Shown: positions 32,267 through 42,254 of the stretch, one piece after another
Position numbering within the stretch: the first letter of the stretch is position 1
Layout: every line of letters starts with the position of its first letter
Source: Tethya wilhelma
Taxonomy: Eukaryota; Porifera; Demospongiae; Tethyida; Tethyidae
Direction of reading: 5' to 3'
NCBI GenBank assembly: GCA_964030475.1
Contig: CAXIPT010000005.1
Coordinates: 6,211,714-6,275,713, forward strand
Length of the DNA: 64,000 nt
The notes under the pieces: generated by a model
What the model saw: only the letters and a program-made list of their open reading frames with translations
Databases searched by the model: none
Told to the model about the DNA's origin: nothing
Translations under genes and position numbers: made by a program

Positions 32267-35200
32267 ATGCCCCTTTCTAAGAGAAAGCAGACATCAAAGG
32301 AAGCTATCAAAGCTAGGTGGCAACCCTACCAGATACCAGAGAGCAGCAGGAGAGGTAAATATTAAAATAATGCATACAATAAACAATGATTGAACAATGA
32401 ATAGCAATACAACAAAATTAATCTCCAGCAGCTGCCAATGACCAGATCTTTCAAGAGCTGGTCGGTGAGGAGGAGACTGAGGTAGAGCAACAGGAGCTGC
32501 AAGCCACTGCCCAGGATAGAGAGCCACTCAACCCTGACCCTCAATCCAGCCATGGTGAAGCTGGGTCTCAGGTAGACAGTGACGTCGTGGCAGCTGTCAG
32601 TGACTGTCTACACAAACAGGGCATCTCCATTGACATGGATCACTTCTCGTCTCTCATCGCTAGAACTTCTCTCCACCTGTCGAAGTCTGGAGCAGACTCC
32701 CCCGTTGTCACTGGAAGCACGAAGTCATGGATGATGAACTACACAGTTCTGTCATTCATGATGAACGGTCAGATTTTTTCAGAATACGATCGCATAGCTT
32801 GGATGATTGGGCTCCCATCGTGTTCTGATAGTCAGTGGCATCGCATCATTGAGTGGCTTGAGACACATACCACTGCACTGGCTGACTGGTCATGTGAGCA
32901 GGTGAGGGAGAAGATACGACAGCGTGGAGACAACACCAACTGGATGGCCTCGTACGATGGGTTCTATCCCATGCACCAGAGGCCATCACTCCAACAACAG
33001 CTCTGCCACAATGCACGACTACAAGACAGGAGCAGTGGCATGGTAATTTTGTTGAATTTATAATCAAAATAATGCTCACCATTCATATTTCAACCAGGTA
33101 TGCACACTGAACCAAGCGGGGTCCACGTCACAACTGGGAGGGCAGCGTGGAAGGTGAGAGATCCTCACTGGTGTGCAGGCAGAGGGATTCGTTCTTTCAG
33201 AGTTGGTGGTAGACAAGGACAGTAGTGTCAATGCCATCTACTGCCAACACTTTCCAGAGGGAACCATCACGTACTGCAGCAACCACTGCTCCAAGACACT
33301 CCACTACGATCTGTCTAAAATTAAACAGAACAAGTGCACGGTAATTAATTCTTCATGATTACAATGAACAATTACAGTCATGTATCTCACATTTTATTGT
33401 CTACAGTGCTGTAGTCAGGGTCTTCCAAGATGCAAGAGAATGCCAGAGTCATTCCTTGCCAGTTGCAAAGTTGCCCTCAACAACTTCATTGCTTCTGTGC
33501 TGGAAATGGAAGACCCACTTGCAAAGTTCTCTGAAGGAATCCAGAACTTCTACGAGCACTATTGCAGGGACAACCACACCTCTGAATGGTGTAAACACGA
33601 CAAGGTACTACAAAAATACAAATGCAATCGCATGATGACAAATATTAATCATTAAATACACAGGAACACGATGCGGCACCATACACCTCCAAACACAGGT
33701 TACCTGTGAGTCCCAGAGTGGTCCGTTCAACACACTGTTGAAGGAGATGGCTGAACGACCCCAAGACTATGTCTCTGAACGTGGACGTATCACCACAAAC
33801 ACTGTCGAGGGGTTCCATGGGCTAGCACTGATGTACCGTGGGAAGAGGACTGACCTTGGCCATTCCCACTACATCTGTAAAACAAATATGGCCATTTGTC
33901 ACAAGGTAGTTACAAACAATTCAATATTTCACTTACGATCAATATAGTATGCATTTGTAGAATCTCAGCCCCATGTGGAAAGTGCTATGCCTCATGAGGA
34001 TGGGAGTACAAATCCCATCTGACGCCATCTCCAGCACCCTGCAGGATCAGGAAGAGTGGTACAAGAAGTCCAAGAAACAGTCCACACAAGAGTACCACCA
34101 CAAACGGTAACACTTACTGCAAATAAACCAAACATGAAGTGACATTTAAGCATGGTGTGTTTCTACAGCAACTTACAGAAGAAGGCGAAGAAGGCACGGC
34201 ATGAACAAGAGAAAGAGTACATCAACACTCTTTCTCAGTTCGGCCAACCTGTTGGAGAGTACTCAGGCCATGGTCAAGGTGAACGAGAGGACCCTCTACC
34301 AGACGAACCAGAAGATGTCATGGATGGCATCGAGGAGGGGCCTGATCCTGGTATGGAGGGAGTGGACACTGATGACGGCGGCAGTGACACAGAGGCTCTG
34401 CACATCCTCTTTGACATCGAGACCACTGGCCTGGGTGTGTACACCCAACACATCACTGAGATTGCTGCCAAAGTGATTGGTGTACCTCTTTCAGGGCTTT
34501 CTTCACCTTCATTCTCCTCACTTGTCAAAACATCTCGCAAGATCTCCGCAAAAGGTGCCACACCTATTATTACAAAAAAATACATGAATTTATAAATTTA
34601 TGTAATTGTATAGCAAACAGACGACAGGCATCACTGCTGCAATGTTGCGGAGAGAAAGACCCCTTACTGAAGTGTTCCCTGACTTCATCAGTTGGGTAAC
34701 ACTTCTCATTGAAGAAGTTTCATCACAAACAGGCAAATCATATCACCCAGGTAACAAGTAATAGTTGGCCAATAATATTTACATACTGTGTTAATGAAGA
34801 TTGACTGTTTTCCCTCCAGTATTGGTTGCTCACAATGGCTTCTCCTTTGACTTCCCACTGCTAATTGCTGAGGTAGAGAGACGTCCTCTCCTGTCCACTG
34901 CCTGTCTGACGTCTCAGAATCTCCATTTTTCTGACACTCTGCCACACATGCGGCAGAAGAAGAAAGATGTACAGAGTTTCAAACTTGAAGCACTGTACTC
35001 ACATTTTTTCCCAAGTGATCACTACCCAGGTGTGTATATACCTGTATGCAACAACAAGAAACACTGATACATAATTTTGTTTTCTTTTACTTGGACAATT
35101 ATAGCACACAGAGCTCTAGCAGATGTGGAGGCAATGGAGAAGCTGATCATGCAAACTCCTCTAGGAGACTTACTGGGTGACCTTCCCTCCAGAACCACAG

Positions 35201-35451
35201 CACACCAGCTTCAATTGTGGAAGCTTCAGACTGGGAGTCATCAACGTTGCTCTGTCCTGCTTCGAGCGCTTGGTAAGAACATAACTCAATGTCAAGCAAA
35301 GCGTCTGGACAGCCTTGGCTTGACCTATCACGAGCTTAAATTCCTCAGGAACTCGAGCGACTGCACAGCTGACTTCCTGACGGTGCTCTCCAATAAGGGA
35401 GTCAACAGCAAGCCACTCAGAGAGAAGCTCGCGACTCTTATCAAGCCTTGA
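32267..35451 (+). pseudogene. Transposase-like gene fused to a DEDDh exonuclease, N-terminal part decayed
   Basis: Exon-like blocks: 32267-32354, 32432-33042, about 33098-33340 (disrupted), 33407-33604, 33664-33905, 33961-34106, 34169-34554, 34614-34750, 34820-35029 and 35105-35451. The N-terminal two thirds resemble a DDE-type transposase, with candidate acidic residues in SYDGFY, VVDKDSSVNA and TVEGFHGLALMYRGKR, and cysteine/histidine clusters (FPEGTITYCSNHC). It is broken: the frame shifts just after SYDGFYP, an in-frame TGA follows a few codons later, and the frame shifts again near 33170, 33697 and possibly 34555-34613. The C-terminal part is a DnaQ/TREX-like 3'-5' exonuclease with all five DEDDh residues: D and E in FDIETTGLG, D in NGFSFDFPLL, H and D in AHRALADVEAM. 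A mobile-element origin is inferred. Clear terminal repeats were not found, and N32141 may hide the left end. Confidence 0.6.
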
Positions 35452-36182
35452 AGCAGACCAGTCTGACAGCAAGTTCTATCTCAACCGCCGCTCTCCTCCT
35501 CACCAACTCACTGCTCTCCTCCTCACCATCAAGATTTCACCTCAACCGGCTCATCTAAGAGCCACCACAATCACAAAAGATTTCACTCTGATCTACCACA
35601 GAAGCTGCTCCTTTGAAGTGGATTGTCTGCCTACGCGGTTTATTTAGTATTGAACGCGAGTAGAAAATAATTTGTACACGTGTTTGATGTACCGCTTTTT
35701 GTAAAATCTCTCTTTGTGATCACTGCAAGAGTGCCAAATTTAGAACACAAACTGCCTGACGTCAGCTCTTTAGAAGTACGTATTCTTTTTCCATTTATTC
35801 GCCCCTGGTTGGTTAGATCAGTGGGTGAGTCGAAAAAAATCGAACAAAGACAGTGGAAGCAGCCAAGAAATGGCGAAAAACGATACGTAGAAGTGTTTAG
35901 CAGCTAAAAATAAGTAGATATACCTCCTTTTTGGTTCTTCGATCGTTCTAGTTTGTGTTGAAATAGATGCGATAGGCAGAAAACTTGAAGTCAGTGAAAA
36001 AGCTGCTATTCAGAAATTTTTTTTCTAGCGTGCTCAGTATAGCTAGATATCCATTAGCGCTACCTGTTTGTGTAAAAATCTGGACAGAAAAGTTGATATT
36101 TTGTGTCTTTTGCAAGTTGGAAATTTCCCTAGCAACGCGGTGCGTGGGCATGTCCGACCACCCTTAAAGCAAGTTTTTTTCC
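35452..36182. other. Spacer after the transposase-exonuclease gene
   Basis: Starts with short direct repeats (CTCACTGCTCTCCTCCTCACC), then A/T-rich DNA with no open frame of note. It may contain the right end of the element, but I could not match it to sequence near 32142. Confidence 0.4.
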
Positions 36183-36183
36183 G

Positions 36184-36338
36184 TATAGCGGGAAATTTTC
36201 ATTTTCCCCCACGAAATTTGTAAGTTATGTGGTCGTCACATAATGTTGAGGCGCAATCCACAAAAATTTTCCCCGCGAATTTCTATTTAAGATGAAATCG
36301 CAAAAGTTTTCCCCCACGAAAATTTCCCACTATACAGT
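36184..36338. mobile_element. MITE, family C
   Basis: The ends TATAGCGGGAAATTTTC and GAAAATTTCCCACTATA are inverted repeats about 155 bases apart, with internal TTCCCCC(A/G)CGAA motifs in both orientations. Related but diverged copies (GGGAAATTTTCG...CGAAATTTTCCC) lie in the STAG introns at about 51845-52030 and 52876-53068. Confidence 0.75.
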
Positions 36339-36755
36339 AAGCTTGACACTTGCTATGTAGGTGCAGGGGTGGTTGGGCTATACAACCACAGCAACACTCT
36401 TGAAAGCCTGGTATCCTAGCTAGAAAAAACATCTTAACAAAAATGTAACTATCACTACGACATTTCTCAAAATGTAAGATCAAAATCACCATTCTATCTT
36501 GTTGCTTGCTGCTTACACTTTGATCATTCCTATGTACTTGACCAAGAAGGACCAGAACTTTCTAATTAAGTGGTATCAAGGTACAATAGACTTGAGAAAT
36601 AAGACGCAGCACTGCACATTAAGAAACATCTGGTTTAGCAAGTGTTTTAGAAACCAGTAATGTAGAAACTTTATACTGAGGGCCACAATATATTTTTTTC
36701 TTGTTGACAAGTGTCAGCACTTAAAAAACCAATTTTATCAAGCATTTAATTGTAC

Positions 36756-39664
36756 CTGGATTTCCTCAAGCCACTGCTTAACAGTATAGGTGTGCTTGCA
36801 CATTTCTTCTTCACTAGGAACAAACTCATTGTAGATGACAGTCGCGCTCCAACTAATTGTTAGGAAATTCCTGTAAATGAATGATCAAACCGTAAACAGT
36901 AGCAAGGAATGAATGAAGATTGTACAATATTTTATATGGCCATGGTCTAAAACAGTCAAAATAAAGAGTTGTAGGATGGAAAACATCACTATTTCTTCCT
37001 GCTTGTTAATGTGAAAACCTATACTTATTCTTCACGTTTCTGGATGGCAAAGTAATACCAATACTGTCCATCTGTCAGGCAGTGGAGTATGGCTTTTGGA
37101 GTGATGAAATCGTTTTCTCCATGCAGGACATAATATGCTTGGATAAGCACTTCTATTAAATTCTTTGAAGTCAAATTTTCTTTTCGATATAATCTGGGTT
37201 TCACCTCGTAAAGAATTACCGGGATGCTGCTAGCCTGTCAAATACAAATGTGAAAGGTAAACGCCTAACAAGAGTAACACGCAAGTGATTTACTTGCGGG
37301 TTATTAACCCTCGTTTTGTCTGTCTGACTGTTACTAAGTAATGTCAAGAACGAATACAAACATTGGACAAAAGAAGAAAATTTAATTACAACAACAAAAC
37401 AATTATATACATTCATCATATAGCTACACATAGTACGGCAGGTTAAGCTGAAAGAAAATGTGAGCTACAAGAGCTGGAAACAATATCACACATGACTTCA
37501 TGTAATTAGCCCACAATGGCCAGTGGATTCCAGAATTACTCTGGGTTACACTTCTTGGTGCTAGTCTTTAGTCTTATGACCATGCAATTTTGTCACTGAA
37601 GTTGCCATTCTTGACATTTCGTTGTGACAGACGGACAAACAAAACAACTACTGTAACCCTGTGGCGCATGCTCCGAGGGTAATAAAAACTCTACAACAAC
37701 AATAAATTACAGGAAGGTTTGGTTTGTGAGGCTAGTGACACATTATTGTAGTACAACTTACTACTACTGATGCTTGCGGAAGACTTTTAACAATATAGTG
37801 CAACTCAGCATAAACTTCCAAAATACTACCTCCCATTTAATTTATCATAAGTCTGTTATAATACATATTTGTTCATCCAAACTTTGTAATGATACTCTAG
37901 AGGGGTTAAGGAAAAAAGTGGGCGGGTCTTTTTTCATGAATATGATTAACCTTTGACCTACACTGTTTTAATCAAAAATCACAATATCTGTAACTACTAC
38001 CTAGCCATACACTTCTAGAACTTCATTTCCTGTATGAATATTGTTCATGTTTAAACACAACTTTCTGAGAAAAAAAATTTGTTATAATGGGTATTGAATT
38101 GTAAAGAAGAGCAATAATCACATTTTGCCGTTATTTCCATACCATTCTAAGATTGCTAACTAGACACACAAGATACAGTTTTAAGTGCTCAAATTCAAGC
38201 AAATGGAAGTTAAATGATAGTAAAACAACTTTGAGAAAAGAAATTTTGAAATCACATCTTCTGAAGGAAGAAAATGTTGTTTTAATAAGGGGCGTGGCCA
38301 ATAATTTATGTGAATTCTTCTTTTAAGACTTTAAGGCAATCCAACATTCCTCTTCCAAGTTTTAAGCATTTCAAATAGTAATACATTAAGTGTCTGATTC
38401 TTCTAAATTTTCCTGAACACTTTTCATTGTCAGTGAGTCATACGCAGATGGATAATTCACCAAAAGACGGTAAAAATATAATTACATCGAGCCAACACTC
38501 ACATCCTTAACTGTGCTCAAATTCTCTCCATTTGATTAAGTTTATGGTGCTATTTAGGTAGAAACACACAAATACCACTGTTTTCTAGCAGCAAATACTC
38601 AACTACACTCTTCTTAAGCAAGTGCTTGACGACGTATGGTTGTCTCCTTCACAGACTTTAGAACGTAGCCTGGCCAGAGATTCTCATCCATCCTTATCAA
38701 GAATTTCAGTCACAAATAAAGGCACTATGCCAGCAATACTGTTTGAGCAGTTGATCTTTCAGTATATTCAGTTTTGTAGACATTCATTGCTTCATATTAG
38801 TCTGTAGTGGGGGGTTATTGAGATTTCTGAGGATAATCCAGCTTTTGACTCACTTAATCACTGTTTTTCAACTTTTCTTTAGCAACAGAATCTTCTTCAG
38901 AATCTTCTCCAGAATCTTCTTTCTTTAGCAACAGAATCCTTCTCTTCAACAGTTGAAGAGCATCAAGAAACACAAAGAATCGCTGGAAAACAGCTTAGAA
39001 CACTGCTAATGCACACATACGCAAAAAATTGTAAAATGCGTTGCTACAGCAACGTGATGTCATTCGTGGTCAGAGTGACAACGTAATTGCATCATCACCC
39101 ATAAAAATTTGTAAAAATATGCGGGCAACATAAAAAAACAGTCTGGCTAACTGCTAGAGTTAAACAAACGCGATTTTTGCATTCTACGTGCAAAGCGCAT
39201 TCAAATGATATGCAGTTTTACGCATAGATTTTGAAGACTCGCAAAATAATTTTTTGGAAGTTTATGCTGAGGTGCACTATAGCAACAACCGCAGCATCCA
39301 CTCTTGGGTTGGTACCTTTCTTTTTTGATTTCACTACTTCAAACTCAAAGTCATTTTTGTAAGTCTCATGAAGCAGTTCACTTAAAAAAGTGGCAAGATA
39401 AGATACAAAAAACTCAATTCTAACTCGACCACAAGCTTCCTTTTCTTGGAGGTGCATCGTTGAAGCTGTGAAATCACGAATGACTGTGACATTAGATTTC
39501 AATTGGAGGGTGGCAGGTGTAATCGGTAAATCTACTCGTCTTGAAAAAAATGCTTCTCTAATATTCTTTTCCTCAATAACGGCGACTTCAGGAAGTAATA
39601 CATAGTTGACAATAGCAGTTGCTTCTTTCAGTGAGAATGGATGTGATGGTGGGAGGGAGAACAT
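36756..39664 (-). CDS. PD-(D/E)XK nuclease-like protein (split gene, uncertain 3' end)
   Basis: Exon 1 is 39290-39664 (125 codons from MFSLPPSHPFSLKEA to NPRVDAA). It is followed by a donor and a roughly 2.05-kb intron, then exon 2 at 37025-37234 (ASSIPVILYEVKPRLYRK... to QKREE and TAA), in the same phase. An acidic residue in PRVDA and the E-x-K of YEVKP, spaced as in PD-(D/E)XK folds, suggest a restriction-endonuclease-like nuclease domain. A further exon-like block at 36756-36870 (LTISWSATVIYNEFVPSEEE, ending VKQWLEEIQ) lies beyond the TAA. So either the stop is a mutation or splicing differs. Proteins of this sort are often multicopy or element-borne. I see no signal peptide or membrane segment. 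Assignment is tentative. Confidence 0.4.
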
Positions 39665-39954
39665 CTGTAGTTGTTGTAGGACAGGTGAAAGTAAGAGAAT
39701 TGACTAAACTGAATAAACATACACACAAACCCTTTTAACAGGTTTTTCTTTTTTCACGCATTGTCACACCATGTCCAATCATACCATGTACAGTACACGT
39801 CAAAGAAAAACAAAAAACTTGACGTTTACGTTCCGTAAGTACACTGTAATACGGACATTAAATGCGCATACAACAGGCATACATCACCTGCATAGTAGGG
39901 GCTTAGTACAGGTGTAGTATGTACAGGGCTCATCCAGGAGGGGTCGTTGTAAAA

Positions 39955-40080
39955 GCTGGACTCTGGACTCTGGACTGGACCGTGGACTGGACTCTGGACT
40001 CTAGTTTGAACTGGAATTTGGACTCAATGCATATACCCGTGTCTGGCTGTCTGTATTCAGTGGATTGAAGTACTGGACTG
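39955..40080. repeat. GGACTCT / GGACTGGACT tandem repeat
   Basis: A short array of GGACTCTGGACT and TGGACTGGAC units, degenerating towards 40080. No coding meaning is seen. Confidence 0.7.
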
Positions 40081-40231
40081 GACTACTGGAATGAACTTTG
40101 ACCTTTTATAATAATAATGTTATTAATGAGCATGCGCAGTACAGTTACACACCCACGTTGCCAATTTAGGCTCCATTTTTTTGTGTGTGTGTGAAGTTTG
40201 TTCTTCGAAATAGTCTGAGTCAAACTTGGAA

Positions 40232-40347
40232 ATGACATCTTCATCCCCTATAGTAGTACCCTCAGACAGCAGCGATATAGATCAAATTAGCGACTATGGC
40301 AGTATCTTTTACTCACCAGTCAAAGTAATTAGATCTGCTAAACTTCT
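40232..40347 (+). CDS. Possible first exon of an unrecognised gene
   Basis: ATG at 40232 opens a frame reading MTSSSPIVVPSDSSDIDQIS... for 38 codons up to CT before a strong donor GTAAGT at 40348. A following exon could start at 40457 after TTTTTTTAG but stops quickly. Support is the codon stretch and donor only. Confidence 0.2.
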
Positions 40348-41683
40348 GTAAGTTCATTTAACAAATGTATTTATTTATATATTAATGTTTTTTGTTGTCT
40401 TTTTTGTGCTAACATTAATCTAAATGTGCCATATGAAGGCCAGTTATTTTTTTAGCCTCTGGACTAAGGTGCATTTAATTCGCACATGACTTTCGCGTCA
40501 ATGTACAAAAGTACCCCAAGATGGCGGATGAATGTATGGCGGATGAATGTACATTTTAGACACTTCTTTTTTCTTCCATCTTATGACATTATTGCATACG
40601 CGCGCATAATGAATACAAATATACCACGTGAAAGTCATATCAAGAATATCCACTGGATTTATACTTATTTTGGCTTATATCATGAGAGGGAAAATATTCA
40701 ACAGTCTTTAATATAAGGTACGTAGAGTATGCAACAGAATATATTCAAGGCAAAATCACACTTTATCCCTCTTTCTACAGTCCAGAAATAGCACTTAAAA
40801 CCCATCTGTCTTCTTTTCAGCAATGTTAATAGTCATGCAAATATTTTAGAAACAAACAGAACAGTTAGTATGTGCTCTAGTACTACTTCTACAACAGTAT
40901 TGGAGCTAAATAGCACTTGTAGAACTTAACAAAGTCTTTTTAAAGCCTACTTTTTGTTCTCAAACCACGGAAATTCTTGCACTTGTAGCTTCGCTTCTGA
41001 ATGTCTGACCGTCCTGGTTCTTTTTGCATTGGAAAGAGCTTGCTCTGAACTTTTCTTTGCAGCTCTCATATTTAGAATATACTGTATGCACGCGGAAATA
41101 CGCAGCACTCAATTTTGCACATTTCCCCATTGACTTCCATACAAAAGTACCCCAAGATGGCGGATGAATGTACCCCAGCCGTGACGTCACATGTAATTAA
41201 GCGCTAATGAATTCCTTAGAGCTTTACGTGAAAAGGACTATACTACCGCTTGCTGCAGCCAGTTTTAGTCTTGGGGTACAGTCAGTTCAAAGTTCAGTAG
41301 TAAACTTCGTTCTTTTTGTTTAGAACCACCCTAATTTAAGAACCATCCTGGGTCAATGATTTTTTTTTCATTCTAAATGAAAGACCATTTCCATATTTGA
41401 ATTATTTTTTCTGGTGCTATAATTAGAATGAATACGGTATGAATTATTGATGAGCCTACATGCATCAGGCAGCTGCTCAGTAGCTAAGTACTAAAAGTGA
41501 TACTGAATGCATTTTAGTCTTCGGGTTGCAAGCTAACAAGACACTTTAGAAAAATTTGCGCCCTAAATACTGTTAATTCAATCTTGTGGGTAACTTACAG
41601 CAAGCTTTTCAAGTCCAGGAGGCTGGCGGTTTCTCCGCCAAATGTCGAGTATATCAAAAACGCGATCGCACATGTAGTATTGC
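40348..41683. other. Gene-poor stretch with a repeated 'AAGATGGCGGATGAATGT' motif
   Basis: No convincing gene. CAAAAGTACCCCAAGATGGC plus GGATGAATGT occurs at about 40505-40532 and again at 41141-41172, the first with an extra tandem ATGGCGGATGAATGTA. The segment runs up to N41684, where the inverted TM9SF copy begins. Confidence 0.4.
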
Positions 41684-41695
41684 NTATACAATTAC

Positions 41696-42143
41696 CTGTC
41701 CCAGGTTTTCCACTGGGTCCTTGTCTTTTGATTCAGTGTCTTGGACTGGACAGAAATCAAAACTGAAAAGGAACACATCAATGGAGAACACCAATTGTGA
41801 CTTTACACCCCAAAACAGTAATGGTGCCCATTAATATAATTACCTGAAATACTCATAGGGAACAATCGTTTCTGTAGAATCCAGCTTATTCACATGAACG
41901 AATACTTGGGACTGGATAGGAAACGATACAAACATTAACAAAACTTATAAAATGGACCATCTATGAATGGACCGTCTACGCCAGTCCATCACGCAGGCTT
42001 ACTCGACATTTTGGGTGGTTGTCGCTCTTCAGAATCTCCTCCCTACAGAAGTCAGTCGGCGACAGTCCCGGCAGGTAAAACGCATCAACTGACCAAACCA
42101 ACAGCACTAATGTTAGGCAACTCCACGCTGATCCTTTATCCAT
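41696..42143 (-). pseudogene. Inverted partial copy of TM9SF (exons 1-3)
   Basis: The minus strand repeats the first three exons of the TM9SF gene at 54796: 42003-42143, 41844-41911 and 41696-41762. Exon lengths (141, 68, 67), introns and frame are the same. The start [11 protein letters not shown] is kept and the signal-peptide region differs by a few residues (LVLLVWSVDAF in place of [11 protein letters not shown]). The copy stops right after the third exon's donor at N41684, so exons 4-13 are absent. Differences of a few per cent suggest a second haplotype or a paralogue cut off by a scaffold join. It is head-to-head with UBAC2, 111 bases apart. Confidence 0.8.
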
Positions 42144-42254
42144 TGTGAAGCAATGTCAATGGGTTTGGATATGGTAAGTGATCGTCAAATAATTTTATAC
42201 ACTACGCTTAACTAATCATCGTTTCAGTGTTTTTGCTCCTAGAGCTAAGATGAA

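Noticed and set aside
33098..33110. TGA recoded as selenocysteine in the transposase-like gene
   Set aside because: There is no sign of a SECIS element, and the codon sits where an arginine is expected, one transition from CGA, in a region with other frameshifts.
34614..34625. Acceptor choice that would give an uninterrupted exonuclease frame from 34554
   Set aside because: I tested TATAG/CAAACAG and CAAACAG/ACGACAGG. Neither restores phase after the donor at 34555, so I kept this as a further possible frameshift rather than forcing a junction.
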